Source: Phoronis australis (Eukaryota > Phoronida > Phoronidae). Taken from it: a stretch of 64,000 bases of DNA. Positions within the stretch are counted from its first letter, which is position 1. Each line of letters starts with the position of its first letter. The notes under the pieces were generated by a model. The model did not search any database and was not told where the DNA came from. It saw nothing but the letters and a program-made list of their open reading frames with translations. Shown here piece by piece: positions 14,889-27,524 of the stretch. The stretch is from positions 71,366 through 135,365 of the forward strand of contig NMRA01000738.1 in NCBI GenBank assembly GCA_002633005.1, given 5' to 3'. The translations under genes and the position numbers were made by a program.

Positions 14889-15199
14889 CATCTGTGACTC
14901 CATTCCGTGTCCCTGATTTGTCCCTGGTGTGTCTCCATTCTGTGTCTCCCTGATGTGCCTCCCTGATGTGTCTCCTTTTTGCGTCTCCCTGATGTTGCTC
15001 TTTTCTGTGTCTCCGTGATGTGTTTCCCTGATGTGTCTCCCAGATGTGTCTCCCAGACGTGTCTCCATTCTGTGTCTCCCTCATGTGTCTCCCTCATGTG
15101 TCTCCCTGATGCGTCTCCCTGATGTGTCTCCATTCTGTGTCTCCCTGATGTGTCTAATCATTCTGTGTCTCCCTGGTGTTTCTTCCTGATGTGTCTCCC
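14889..15199. repeat. 13-bp minisatellite (about 20 units)
   Basis: Unit ATGTGTCTCCCTG with variants (CATTCTGTGTCTC and similar). Because 13 is not a multiple of 3 and no minus-strand frame of the unit has a stop, all three minus frames stay open for about 80 codons and encode ETHQGD/GDTSGRH-type repeats. These frames are a by-product of the repeat, with no other sign of coding. Confidence 0.92.
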
Positions 15200-15343
15200 A
15201 ACTGGTTAGGTTGAAGCTCTTCTAGAACTGACCACTCTCTGACTTACTCCCTCAACCAGATGATCTAGTTACCATTGAGTGACCTGATTCCTACAACATG
15301 CTAAAAAGTAGCTGATGGTGGTTTGATCTTCAGTGGTTTGTGG

Positions 15344-15344
<1 letters not shown>

Positions 15345-15378
<34 letters not shown>
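15345..15378. repeat. TA microsatellite
   Basis: Seventeen uninterrupted TA dinucleotides. Confidence 0.98.
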
Positions 15379-15383
<5 letters not shown>

Positions 15384-16758
15384 GTGGAGAGTTCCCATCC
15401 TCAGGGGTATGTTTTCTCAAGGTCCAATTGAAATTCCACCAATGCCCAGAGGGGCAGACAAAGGATTATGAGTTTAGCAGGTGAAGAGTACTTGGTGCCT
15501 GAAGAAATAGCTGGACTTCTCAGATCCAAGTGGTTTCAGGTGACGTTTGCCATAAGAGGTTGTGCTATGTTCAGTTGTTTTATGATGTAAAACAGTAACA
15601 CTTGAATCATGCCGTTGGATGAACTTGCTGGGTTTTGTATCAACAGTCAAAATTCTGGGAAAAATTATTCAAAACGATAGAAACTACCATTCCTAGATTG
15701 CTGAGACAAGTGCTAAAGAGTTGTTTGTCTTTATGCCGGCAAATTAACATCTAACTTGTTTGGTGCAGTTGAACTGGTTCTACAGTTAAATGTTTTTCAA
15801 CTGTTTATGAGGAGGCATTCACCTGTTCTATTTCCCAAGAAACAACTCCTGCATACTATTTATTGGCTTCTTAAGTGATTTCCGATCTAACCGGCTCTTT
15901 TTATGGCTTGTGTACTTTAACAATGACTGGCAGACTACCACTGATTGCTATATGTTATGTTTGAGACAGACTGTCTCTCTTCTTGTGTTATTGATGTATG
16001 TAGTTTTGTTTTAATTTGTTAATGGGCTATTAATGAATGTGCTGGTAGAGTGCTAGGTGCTTTCAAATGTGTTTTTGATAATTAATCCATAGAGTTTCTG
16101 TCAGAATTGAGGCTCACAGTTTGACAACTTTCTTCACCAATGTATTAGCTCTTGCAAAGCAATGACATGTGCTTATCCTATGTTTGAATTGAAATTAGTT
16201 GCGAGGGTTTGTCCAAGTGTTAAAGGCATAGGCCCAAGGTTGAACAATTATGATTGATAAGTTACAAACATGATACGGTAGACAAACCTTCTCACATCAG
16301 GGTACTGGTCTGTGCATTCCATTTATTAACAGAGGACCCAGTAGATTGTAGCACATGACACCATGAACAGACATCACCTTGGACTAAGTCTTGTGAGGTG
16401 CTTGTGTGAACAAGCTCAAACGTGTCTGTGTTGGCTGTGTCAAGATGATGACACTTCAATACCAACATCCTTTTTGAGTTAGGTTTAAGACACTGTATAA
16501 GCCAAAGTGAAGGATATTCATCAACACAGTAGCTATGGGTCTGATAGTGTGCTGAGTTTGTGCAATGCGCTTTTGATCCTATTTCAGATTCGATGAACTA
16601 TCCGTAATATCCGGCTCTGTGCCTTCAAGCTTTTTCAAACATGCTTTGTTTTTGTTATTTGTTGGAGAAAAAGCAATTTTGGCAATTATTTTTGTGCAAA
16701 ATACCGGAGTATTGCCGTATCACAGCTATACGGGGATGTGTAATTATTACCTTTTTAA

Positions 16759-16946
16759 TTGATGTGTAGTAACATTGGATCTATGTACGGTAGACGACTG
16801 AACAATTGGTGTGTAGTAACATTGGATCTATGTACGGTAGACGACTGAACAATTGATGTGTAGTAACATTGGATCTATGTACGGTAGACGACTGAACAAT
16901 TGGTGTGTAGTAACATTGGATCTATGTACGGTAGACGACTGAACAA
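16759..16946. repeat. 47-bp tandem repeat, four units
   Basis: Four essentially identical 47-bp units, each starting TTGATGTGTAG or TTGGTGTGTAG and ending GACTGAACAA. The A and G variants alternate (A, G, A, G), so the block is also two copies of a 94-bp dimer. Confidence 0.95.
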
Positions 16947-18973
16947 TTGATCTTGTAAGTTTTACAGACTCATAAAGTTAAAGAAAATTGGGCTGCCGCA
17001 TGCTTGATTTGCTTAAGATAAGATGTTACCAAATTTAGTTAAAAGTAAGTTTGATAGTTATTTCTTTTTCGCTTTATAATTTGCGTCTAACATTGTTGTG
17101 AAATCCAAAACATTGTCTGGTGGTTGCTATGGAAGTTCAGAACCTGAGCCTGGAAAGGTGCTAGAAATCTTTCTGGAAAAAGAAGGAAATTAAAATTTCA
17201 CGTGTCCGCCATAATGTATCCTAAATTAGCGAGATTTTCCCATAATCCCTTATTAACAGTTGGGGATGTTGGAGATATTATGGATGGTCCCTGGGTTGGA
17301 AACATAAGTCTGCAAATTAAAGGCTCAATGCAGGATTACGCGGGATGCAGACGTCATAATTCCTACTTGTTTGCTGTAAGCCATATAGATTTTTTTCTCT
17401 CAGTTACTGAAACAAAGCTTTGTCATTTCTTGGGTACATTTATTGTTGGCTAGTGCAAACTTTAAGATGGGAACGAGAGCGATCTCCGGTGATGATTTGC
17501 AGTCTTGCTGGAAATGTAAACGGTATGTTTCAAACTCATCAGTTCTATTGTTTTGACCAATTAGCATTCAGCGTAGTTTCGTTAATGAAAGGTTTCTCAA
17601 TTATACGACCGACAGCAATTGTTTCCTACTCCTTGGGCTTACTCTTGAACCCCAGTGAATCTTCAGCTCATTATATGGCTGACAAGTAAAATTCTATTCA
17701 TTAAATTTTCTTCACAAAAAATAAATTATAACAAAAATTTGATCTATTACTTTCATGCTTTGAACTGTTTAGACTTCAAAACAAAATTTGGTAAAGTTCC
17801 CATTATTTGTAGTTAAATAATCATCTCTTGAAAAAAGAAATAAATAATTACAATTTTATTTTTGTATGAAATAAGCGGACAATTTCAGTAGTTTTTGTTC
17901 CAAATGTTATCAATTCCTGTTCTCATCACTCAAATTTGAACTGGAGTATCCAGTTTGCGTCGTCTATCAGAGAACAGACTGGTTCTTTGACTGATCATTT
18001 GTCTTGAAGATCGTCTGGTGTATTTTGAGCATGTATCACTGTTAGAAATTCTTACCTGGATACCTGAAATAACTTACCTGCACGCTCTGTGAACTGGGTG
18101 AAATTCTTTGTCGATTCCGCCAGGTGTGTTTGCTTGGTCAGTGTTTGACGAGTTGCGGCATTGTTTCGTACCTCAGTATATTATTGAGTTGGATTGCTGT
18201 ACTCAACTTTGAGGATTAGATTTACAAACTTGTTGAGGTATTTCGCTTACTTTTTAAGGTATTCCTACCTAAGTGGTCCACTTAGGTTTGAAAATGTATT
18301 TTCTCTGGTAAAAGCAGACGATAATAATCATCAACAATTCCCTTTTCATGTTTCATAGTCTTCTAATTTGGTTGTGAATCCCCACAACTTTTCAAAACTT
18401 GACCATAAAACTTGACCGATAGAAAATCATTTAACTTGATAGTGGAAAATCATTTAACTTGATGTTACTTACGTTACTTGGAAACGATAAAATAAAATCT
18501 CAATTGTCGGCCATATTTTGTCCTAAATTGATGAGTTTTTAACGTATAATGCGATTTTGCATCAATTGCTTTTAGAATACGGCTGATTTTAACATGCAAA
18601 CACTTGTTTCGCAGATCTTCTTTTGCTGTATTCTATGATACTGTGGCTAAACTATGTTTACCGTTAACTTGAAGAAAAGTATTTTCATGTCGAGTATAGT
18701 TCTTCAAAACTAACCACTCAGAAGTGCAATTTTCTTGGTAGATTAAGCCATAAAGTTTCTTTAAGGTTAAAACGAATTGCTAAATTAATCTGATCACATT
18801 AAGTCGCTCATTTTGAAGTGACAGGTTATTTAAGAAGTACTCACAATTAGCTGTTGATGTGATACACTCATTTGACGTACTAATTTATTGGAGTTTATGT
18901 AAATGAATTACGGAATCTATAGCCTTTTAATTGTCATTTTCCAATACTAAGGTGATATGTTGGAATACCTTGT

Positions 18974-18986
18974 CACTAGGTGGCAG
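18974..18986 (+). promoter_or_regulatory. CTCF-like motif
   Basis: CACTAGGTGGCAG followed by TAGGGGG, close to the animal CTCF core CCACYAGRKGGCAG. Inferred from the motif only. Confidence 0.4.
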
Positions 18987-19026
18987 TAGGGGGATTGCTA
19001 GACAAAATTAGGTGTTCTTGTACGGA

Positions 19027-19090
19027 TTTAATACAATGAGATATTTGCCAGTGTATTCTAATACACTGGCAAATATCTCATTGTATTAAA
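19027..19090. repeat. Perfect 31-bp-arm palindrome with 2-nt loop
   Basis: Arm 19027-19057 is the exact reverse complement of 19060-19090, separated only by CT. The core is GAGATATTTGCCAGTGTATT. Pairing stops at 19026/19091. The loop is too short for a normal microRNA precursor. Confidence 0.95.
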
Positions 19091-19349
19091 AGTTTTCGCC
19101 TGTCATCCTGTCAATTTACCACTGTTGTGTAGTGGGTTATTCAAACAATTCAATAACAAATGTCCAATGTCTCGGAAAGTCTGCAAATGAAAGAAAGTAT
19201 GTTTCAACCCTGGCCCCACAGCTGATCATGCGTGCAACAGAATTAAAAATTGGTAGGATCAAGAGAATGGCTTTTTAGTACTCTCACAAGGCTACTGAGT
19301 ACAAAGTGTCCAGTTTGAGCAGTTAAAAACTTAATTATTTTGGTCAAGG

Positions 19350-19640
19350 TTGGATTTTGTGCAATATTTTAGAGATTACGAATATTGGCGGCCTCAAATT
19401 CAAGAATTGAATTCAGCCAATGATCCTTCAAATTGATGTTATGGAGAGGAATGAAAACATTATGTGAGCAGTCATTTCTACAATTTTATGAACTGTGAAG
19501 TCGATTTCATTGTCCAGTATTCGAAAAATTTGAAGAATGTCAAAATCCTCCCAAATCCAATCAGGGACTTATCTTGGATTTGAAAAGTGGGGCCCAAATT
19601 CATGATTGTGAGAACGATGAGTCGTGTATAATCAAGAAAA
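19350..19640 (-). repeat. Family B dispersed repeat, reverse copy
   Basis: On the minus strand it reads TCTTGAATTTGAGGCCGCCA then ATATT, aligned to the TCTTGAATTTGGGACGACCA block of the 13.4-kb copy. More degenerate elsewhere. Confidence 0.55.
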
Positions 19641-20412
19641 TTCAATTTCAGCTTGAATTTTTATTTGACAGGAATTGCTTGGGTTCCTGTGTTCAGTCTG
19701 CATTGCTCACCATTCAAATTATCTTATTACTGTATTTTACTGCTCTGTTAATTAAAAATAACTAATAAGCTGATTTCTTTTGAATAATTAATAATTGCTA
19801 CTTGACTGGCTTCCATTGACCTTTATTGTTAAGTCACTCCTGTCAATTGTTTTGACCTGCGGTTCTGATTCTTTGTTTGGGCATTGATTGCATGGTGTCC
19901 AGCTAAGCTGGTGGTCATCAGCTCCAGTCTTTGACCAGCATGACAGTATAAGGTGTGAAAATCCAATATATCCTGTTTATAGATCCTCTAGTAATTACTA
20001 TTCAGTTCCTCAGCAGACAATTAATTGTTGTTCTGGGTAAGTTGAGTGTCAGGGAGCTGGGTTGAGTTCTGTAAACGCATGGTTCTCTCGAAGGAAGCTT
20101 GTGTGATCACGTACTTCTCTTGTAACGCATGGCGATATCTCGCAAAGTGTTGTGTGGTTTTGCATTTTTACAAGTTTCTCTGACTGCTGGTCTAATGTTT
20201 GTCCACACATGCCCAGCTGACGACTATAAGACTGGAAGACTTTAGCTTGCATTTGAGGTCAAGAGGCTTCACTGTTGAAACGGAGACGCAGAATTCAATC
20301 CCATAATTCAATTGTTTCGTGTTTTGATGGACCTGGGTATATTGGTGACATCATTTTTCACCGTGTTTCTTAGAAAATGTTCAGGATTTAAAGTGGCTTT
20401 AAACCTGAAGTG

Positions 20413-20726
20413 AACTTCTGATTTAAACCACTTAACACTAGAAAATTGACCTCCACTCGTTCTTTAGAGGAGATACAATTTCTAAGTTTGCTAAGAAGAG
20501 GCAGGTCGCCAATATTTTAAGTCTGTTCAGCACATCATCTGTTGGCAGTTGTTATTCATTGGGACCATTCTCAGCGCATGACACGCATCGAGAAGTCTAC
20601 TTGTAGAGACTAGCCTCGACCAACAGCGAACTGTCAGTTCTTTCGAAGCCTGTAATCGCCTCCAGTTTGACGAGGTAACAATTTTGAGACCAATTTCACA
20701 ACTGTAAGTGGTCTAAATCAGAAGTT
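20413..20726. repeat. Foldback element with 22-bp inverted ends
   Basis: 20413-20434 is the reverse complement of 20705-20726 with one mismatch (core CTGATTTAAACCACTTA). Weaker similarity continues inward for about 20 bases. No coding sequence lies inside. A related GTTTAGACCACTT occurs near 30730. Confidence 0.7.
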
Positions 20727-21257
20727 GTTTTTTGTGACGGAAGGCGGGTTAATAGGCGCGCAGCACATTTTAACAGTTTAATACATTCAACCTGTACTTC
20801 TGGCATCAGACATGCAATAGGTCCCTTGGGATTGAGAAATCTTATCTCAAAAAACAATCATAGGCTCTGCTAGACGGTGCAAGTCAATAATATTCCTCTC
20901 CAGTCCATGTTCAAGGTTGAGAGCATAGGTCGACAGTCGTTAAGGGAATTGTTGAAGGAATTCTGTTTTATATTTGACTTCCCTGGTAATTGTTAAGCAC
21001 CAACTAAGACTGGTTTGTTGCCTGGCAACTGTTCTTGAGTTGTTGAAGATGTTGAATGGAACTATTTTCATTAGATCTCCAAACAGTCTGGTGTCACTAG
21101 GTGCTGCTAGGTTATTTCTTTCCCTCAGAGTTCACACAAGTTAGATTTCTTCTGACAAAAGCATAGACTGCCACCAGCTTTGGAAATTTTCAATGTGAAA
21201 ACATTGTTTTTTTAATTAGACCCCTGCTTTGAAACCGAATCGGCTGTACCTAGACTA

Positions 21258-21460
21258 TGGTAAAATCTCGCCTATTTCGGACAATAACAGTTGCCAAAAG
21301 GACCCCGGTTCATTTTTCAAGGGCTTCTGACGTTTTGGATACCCAAAGATTTTCAAAATGTTTTTAATGGCAACTAGTAGCACATAGAACTTGAACATTC
21401 CAAAAATGAGAAGATTTCACTTCTCTGCCAAAGTGTCTCCTAAATTGGTGAGATGTTATT
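21258..21460. mobile_element. Family A dispersed element, copy with both ends
   Basis: The left end AAAATCTCGCCTATTTCGGA and the right end TCCTAAATTGGTGAGATGTT are imperfect inverted repeats, about 17 of 20 matching. The interior carries the block around TAGAACTTGAAC, the reverse of the body block in copy 1. Short, non-coding and AT-rich, as in non-autonomous DNA elements. Confidence 0.7.
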
Positions 21461-21501
21461 GCACTCTCATTAGGAGTGTTACTGGGGCTTGGGGGAACCA
21501 A

Positions 21502-22328
21502 ATTATTTAGGAAGCATTGTTATTTAGGTTACATTGTTATTTAGGTGGCATTCTTATTTAGGATGCAGTGTTATTTAGGTTATATCGTTATTTAGGTTGC
21601 ATTGTTATTTTGGATGCATTGTTATTTAGGAAGCATTGTTATTTAGGAAGCATTGTTATTTAGGAAGCATTGTTATTTAGGAAGCATTGTTATTTAGGAA
21701 ACATTGTTATTTAGGAAACATTGTTATTTAAGATGCATTGTTATTTAGGATGCATTCTTATTTAGGAAGCTTTGTTATTTGGGTTACATTGTAATTTAGG
21801 TTACGATGTTATTTATGATGCATTGTTATGTAGGATGCATTGTTATTTAGATTGCATTGTTATTTAGGAAGCATTGGTATTTAGGAAGCCTTTGTTATTT
21901 AAGATGCATTGTTATTTAGGATGCATTANTTTTATTTAGGAAGCATTGTTATTTAAGATGCATTGTTATTTAGGATGCATTCTTATTTAGGAAGCGTTGT
22001 TATTTGGGTTACATTGTTATTTAGGTTACGATGTTATTTATGATGCATTGTTATGTAGGATGCATTGTTATTTAGATTGCATTGTTATTTAAGATGTATC
22101 GTTATTTTGGATGCATTATTATTTAGGAATCATTGTTATTTAGGTTACATTGTTATTTAGATTGCATTGTTATTTAGGATGCTTTGTTATTTAAGATGTA
22201 TCGTTATTTTGGATGCATTATTATTTAGGAATCATTGTTATTTAGGTTACATTGTTATTTAGATTGCATTGTTATTTAGGATGCTTTGTTATTTAAATTG
22301 CATTGTTATTTAGGATGCATTGTTATTT
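21502..22328. repeat. 16-bp minisatellite, about 50 units, with higher-order repeats
   Basis: Unit GCATTGTTATTTAGGA with single-base variants. Blocks are themselves duplicated: a segment starting at 21730 recurs at 21955 (225 bp apart), and one starting at 22091 recurs at 22193 (102 bp apart). An N at 21929 marks an uncertain base. Confidence 0.95.
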
Positions 22329-24471
22329 GATTTGGAACTGAGCAAGTTGGAATTTGCAGGTTGCTATAAATTACTGTACTGAAAGCAATACAGATTTTAG
22401 CCAAATTCTCATATGAGATTTCTTGATCTGTGCCCTGACACATGAGGGGTACTAGTTGTCCTTTCACCTGATCTAATATTTCCATGGTTACGTGTTGCTT
22501 TGGTAGATTGAGGTTTTTAAGTCAGTTGAGACTTGAGATGTTCAGCTTTCTTTTCCTGTTCTACCATCTTGCCTGCTTAAAGCGTAATGGTAAAAACTCA
22601 CATTTAGAACAGAATTTTGTGGATTAATGAATTATGTTCTTAGCGTGGTTTATCAATGACAAACTCGGTAACTTAAGCAAATTAAGTTTTTGAGATTTTA
22701 AGGTTGATACCGCCAGAAATAGTCTCGTGAAAAAGAAATAAAAATTTTCCTATTATGTTTGTCTAAAATTAGTGAGATTTTACTGTGTACGGTAATGAGC
22801 CATTATCTGGAAACTCACATTTGGAAGCCATATTTGACAGGATGCTATCCAACGGCCATGACCTTGTGGGTGACTTGTTGTTCACTAGGTGGAGCTGCTT
22901 TAATTCTCATCAGGTGGTACTGAAGAAGGTTAGACCAGATAAATGGAATTCTGCTGGAGACTGGATATGGCCAAGGATTCCATGTGACTTTCTGAATGCG
23001 CACATTTCACGCTCGGGGACTGTTGCTCTCTTAACACATCTAGTGGACGTCGATTCCTCGACTCCTCATTGACCGGGAGGTGTTTAATATTGAGAACAAT
23101 CAGCTAATTTGGAAGAATGGGCAACTGTTTTATTTTGTGGCATCTAGGATGTTTCCACTTGTTCTCTCAATTTTGTCATCTTGAGGATTTTGCCAGTAGT
23201 CGCCATCATTTAGCGGATGGTAATTAATTGATCGATGTGGCCTCAACATTGATTCTCTTTAGACTGTCCAACTCGGTGATTTGAAGTCATGCAGAAATCA
23301 TTTTGCGAAAATATTGCATAACGACGTGTGAACGGCTCAGATCGGCAAAACACCGCCATTGTACTGTGCCAGTTTACTTAACACTTGCTCAGTGTATCCA
23401 TTATAGCCATGTCATTCAAGTTTAATTCCTCATGTAGACAACCCATAAATACATCGCCATATCCTATTCTGCTGTGCAATCACTTATAGGTGCACCATAG
23501 CTCCATTTCCCCACTTCATTTCACAGTGGGGTGTCAGGTAGACAGGTAATGTTGAAAGCTGCTTCACTCATATGTGACTGTCTTCAGGTGCTCCAGATTA
23601 TAACAGGTCTGTTTTGATTGGCTCCTGTGTTTCTGAGCAATTTAGTGTCAAAACTTTTTCAATTGTAATTTTGTTACTAGACTCTGTATAGGTGAGGCCA
23701 TCCTTAAAATATTTATTTTCAATCTTTTCTCAATCCTCGGAGTTGAGGAGGTCAGTCGGTTAATAACTCACTTTCCCATTTTTGGGACACAATAATTTCT
23801 GTTGTAAAATACCGATTTCGTTTTTGGAGTTTATAAATATATTTTCTCAGATTACAAAAATGTTTTGAGCCCTTTTCGTGATTTACTGATGGTTGTGTGA
23901 CGGACATCTCATCCAAAAGAATATTTTTCGTATCTATGCCAAATGAATGTTTTTTCTTAAAAATTTACAGATGAGGGGTAGATGTTGAATCTTTTAAAAA
24001 GGCAAATGTGTAATTTGATCAGAATGGAGCTTACGCCCTTAAAACAAGCCTAAGGTGTTGTGTCTGCTATCCTGTGAGTAATTATCGTAGCTCTAACACG
24101 CAAAATGCTACCGTATTCATATTCTGACCAACCACTTGTGATGAACATGACCAGACAGTGCTAACAAAAGTCACCTTGTCAGGGTATGGCTATTCAAAGC
24201 ATTAAAATGACTTCTTTGCCGTTTATTACTTCAAAGATTTTGCACTTAAACCATAGAGAGCGAAGGCTATTTTAATCATTTCTTAAACACGCCATTCATA
24301 AGGATCTTATTCATCATCTGGTGGTAGATCCATCTTTGTAACACTTTTTGTGTCGTGTATTGTGGTGGTTCACTTTCTTTTGATGTAAATGTGGAGTTTA
24401 ATAGTCTCTCTGGCTGATTCATGCATTGCTTTATTAGATTAGGGTGATCTCAAAGAAAAATAGTTCAACCG

Positions 24472-24712
24472 AATCTCATCTATTTAGGACACGATATGAT
24501 GGACAAGTGAAATCTATTTTATTTTCTCGTTTTTTCATAAAAGATATGTAGGTTCAAATTAATACTTAACGGTATTCAAGTTCTGTTCCATAGCTATCAT
24601 CTGAACATGTTTTGAAAAATGGCAGGCGTTCACAACTATGTTGTACTTGGACATGAAAAAAGATAATTTTGCTAATTAGCTTTGTCCAAAATTTGTGACT
24701 CGTTACTGTATG
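24472..24712. mobile_element. Family A dispersed element, copy
   Basis: Starts AATCTCATCTATTTAGGACA, then GATGGACAAGTGAAAT, the body TTCAAGTTCTGTTCCATAGC and a degenerate far end near TCCAAAATTTGTGACT. Same orientation as copy 1. Confidence 0.65.
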
Positions 24713-25223
24713 GCATTGATAACAAATTTGTAGTTATATTTTTCTTCTTTCATCACTTGAAATACTTGCACCCTAGAGGTAATCCCTATATTTGTAAACT
24801 GTGTAAAATGTAAGTATTGACCATTAATAGAAATCCCTGAAAGAAATTGTTTAATTTTCTAGTGGCTATTGTAGCGAACAGTTATTCAGGTCGATATTGC
24901 AATGTGCTTTCCTTGCATTTGCTGTATTTTCACCTTGTTTGTTTATTACATGGGTTGTGAATAGGTATCATATAGACTAGCCTGAGGTCTGTGTTTCATG
25001 TTGCACAATGCCTGTTTACCTGCATGAAAGCTGTTTTGAACTGGTGATAAATAGCAAACTTGAAATTCACCTGGGGTCTCAAGCGAAGCAGGAAGCCTTT
25101 CCATTGAAATGCCTGAGTTCAGGTAAATCGCATGAGTTCAATCTCACATGACTGTCCCCGAGCTGAAGAACTCCTTTCTGCCCTCATCTGTTTTGTTGCA
25201 AGAAGAGGGATCTTCATTTATTA

Positions 25224-25236
25224 GCGCCATCTAGTG
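25224..25236 (-). promoter_or_regulatory. CTCF-like motif
   Basis: On the minus strand CACTAGATGGCGC, a near-consensus core, just upstream of a family A element. Confidence 0.4.
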
Positions 25237-25490
25237 AGTTTGTAGTCAACCTTTGTGCAGCATTCAGCAAAACTGCGTTTTAGCAGAAAGAAGATGAGCC
25301 AAAACAGTAATGTGTTTTTCATTGAAATGGTGGAGTATCAAGAGAAATTTGAAGACAAGTTAGAAGACTTATGGTGCATTTCTCATACTGTTTTTGTGTC
25401 TTTTAATTAGACTTTATATGCACTGATTGTATACAGTGCTATAGGAAACTAGAAGGAATAAACCTGTGTGTGAAAATTATACCATATTGT

Positions 25491-25702
25491 GACATAATCT
25501 CACCAATTTCCAAGTTACCTTTTTCCAAGGTCTTTCTAAAATTGTTGTGTAATGCCAACAATTTTTCAAGATATTTTCTAAAGATATCTAGGCTCTTGAA
25601 CATGACGATAATGCTTGGTTTGATGCTACTCAATCTTTTGTGAAGAAATGAGAAATTAAAATTTTACTTGTCTGCCACACTGTCCTAAATTGGCGAGATG
25701 TT
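25491..25702. mobile_element. Family A dispersed element, copy with both ends
   Basis: The left end CATAATCTCACCAATTTCC and the right end TCCTAAATTGGCGAGATGTT are inverted relative to each other. The right end is preceded by AAATTTTACTTGTCTGCCA. Length about 212 bp, opposite orientation to copy 1. Confidence 0.7.
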
Positions 25703-26424
25703 GGTGTAAGCTGTTGTGAGAGACATTGGCTTCCCAGTATTGGTATATCAGCTGAGATCTTTAGTCTGTGGTAGTGCTACTCTGATCCATCTTGAATTTC
25801 TAAGTTGTCTGCCATGGGGGTTTCCTTTTGTTATTGGGTGAAGAAGCCAGTGAACAGATGGGTGTATTGGCAGGGTGTCTGGGTGTAATGTGATTATTGC
25901 TGACCACCCCTGGCTAAGGATGGTGATAATGACCATGGAGTCCCAGTGATGTGGACAATATATTCACATTTAGCTTATTGATTGTTGTCATCAAATGGGT
26001 TAGTGGATGTATTAATACCTCTAGTGTGGTCTGGTGTCATATTTGCCCATGGCTTCTGTGTATGACTGGGTACTGGGTGGGCGTATTTCTCTAGTAAGTA
26101 AGATTTGTGGAATATGACTGCAGTTAATTGACTCGCCCTGTGTGCCAGTTCAGTGGGTCAATGGACTAAGTCATTCGATTGGCGTGTGAGCTGGAAGGCA
26201 TCCTCCAATCAAATTCTTAGAGGTGTGAACCGACCCTGGACTGATAGAGTGAACTATGAAATGTGCTCTAATACTGTTTAAGTGCGTAAATTTCTTGTAT
26301 TTTGGCACAACCATACTTCTGTATTCTCTATTTTCCAGTCTTGAAACGTGTGTTTGTGAGCGTTACAGAGGGAGTGTAGTTAAATGTTGACTGCCTTCTC
26401 ATTGTCAAGTGGCATTTTTCCATG

Positions 26425-26620
26425 TAGTAGGATGAAAATTCTCGAGTTTGGTACACTCTCTAGAATTTGAGACACCGATATTCTACCAGAAATTGAATTT
26501 TTCTAGATTCTATAAACTGGAACATGAATGATTTTGGCGTTCATCAAATTTTCCTGGTTTTATTTCAACAATATTAACAAAAAATACGCAAGAGTTGGTT
26601 AAAACAGCTAGACTTCTTTC
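26425..26620 (+). repeat. Family B dispersed repeat, partial copy
   Basis: TCTCTAGAATTTGAGACACC and GAATGATTTTGGCGTTCATC match the first half of the family; the second half is lost. Confidence 0.55.
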
Positions 26621-27094
26621 ATCTAATGTGTGCTGATGGGCTAAGCTAGTGCTCGGAAAAAATCTATCCATCAATTGATAACATTTAAGTGTGGCCTGTA
26701 AGTCTGAATAATCAATTTTTAATTTTGCTTACCATCATTGTTTAAATAGATTAAGACAAACATAATACCTAGTATACAATCTTGAATGGTTGTATACTGC
26801 CTGGTAGCAGGATGTCTACATGTCTACCCTAGATACAAGATGGGTTTCCTACTGTTACATTGTATTGATTGACACTAGTAAATCTTAGATAACACTATGT
26901 GTACTGCTGCTTGGATCAAATCAATTTTCTTATAATAAGCCCGATGTATCCACACATTCCGATACAGTGTCCAGTGTTTGTTGTGAACGGATAACTGGTT
27001 TGCTTATTAATAATTTTGTTAATCATAACACAGTGTTTACCCCGTTAGGTATCGGAAAATTTACACTCATGTTTGATAACCGATTATGGTTTAG

Positions 27095-27400
27095 CGTCTC
27101 TCATTTACGACATTATATGGCGGAAAGTGGAATTTTTGTTTTCTCATTTTTTTCGTTTAAGATATGCTTGATAATTCTCCATATAGTTTGGACAACAAAG
27201 AAGTGACATTTCTCTGTGTTTCTAAGGCTGATTATGTTGCTGCAAACAATGGCAACTTTACAAATACTGTTTTATGACGTCTGCATAGAACAAACTGAAC
27301 CATTAATGCACCAAAGTTTTCTAATACAAGGTTTTTGTGGAAAAATTGAGAAAATAAAATTAAGCTTGTCCACCATATTGTCTGCTAAATAGGTGAAGTC
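27095..27400. mobile_element. Two adjoining family A fragments in opposite orientation
   Basis: 27095-27180 carries ATTATATGGCGGAAAGTGGAA with the T-rich tract (GGACAAGTGAAAT end first). 27190-27400 ends TAAGCTTGTCCACCATATTG followed by TCTGCTAAATAGGTGA. The pair faces away from each other. Confidence 0.55.
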
Positions 27401-27524
27401 TTATCATAGTTGCAAACTGATGTTTATCTGTGTAAAACACTGCTGCCCTCTCTAGTATAGAGATGTAGTTAATTCAGGTAACAACCACTTACGACAGTCC
27501 TGCTTTTTGAGAAGCAATTGTCTC

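Noticed and set aside
14805-15133. Three overlapping minus-strand open frames of 81-88 codons
   Set aside because: Entirely explained by the stop-free 13-bp minisatellite; identical peptide repeat in each frame, no domain, no splice or start context.
19027-19090. microRNA precursor
   Set aside because: A two-base loop and perfect pairing through the whole stem do not fit microRNA hairpins.
16759-22328. CRISPR-like arrays (47-bp and 16-bp repeats)
   Set aside because: Units are directly adjacent with no unique spacers, and the genome is animal.
22785-23072. 95-codon plus-strand open frame after the minisatellite
   Set aside because: No recognisable domain or motif, no splice context, starts at a family A repeat end.
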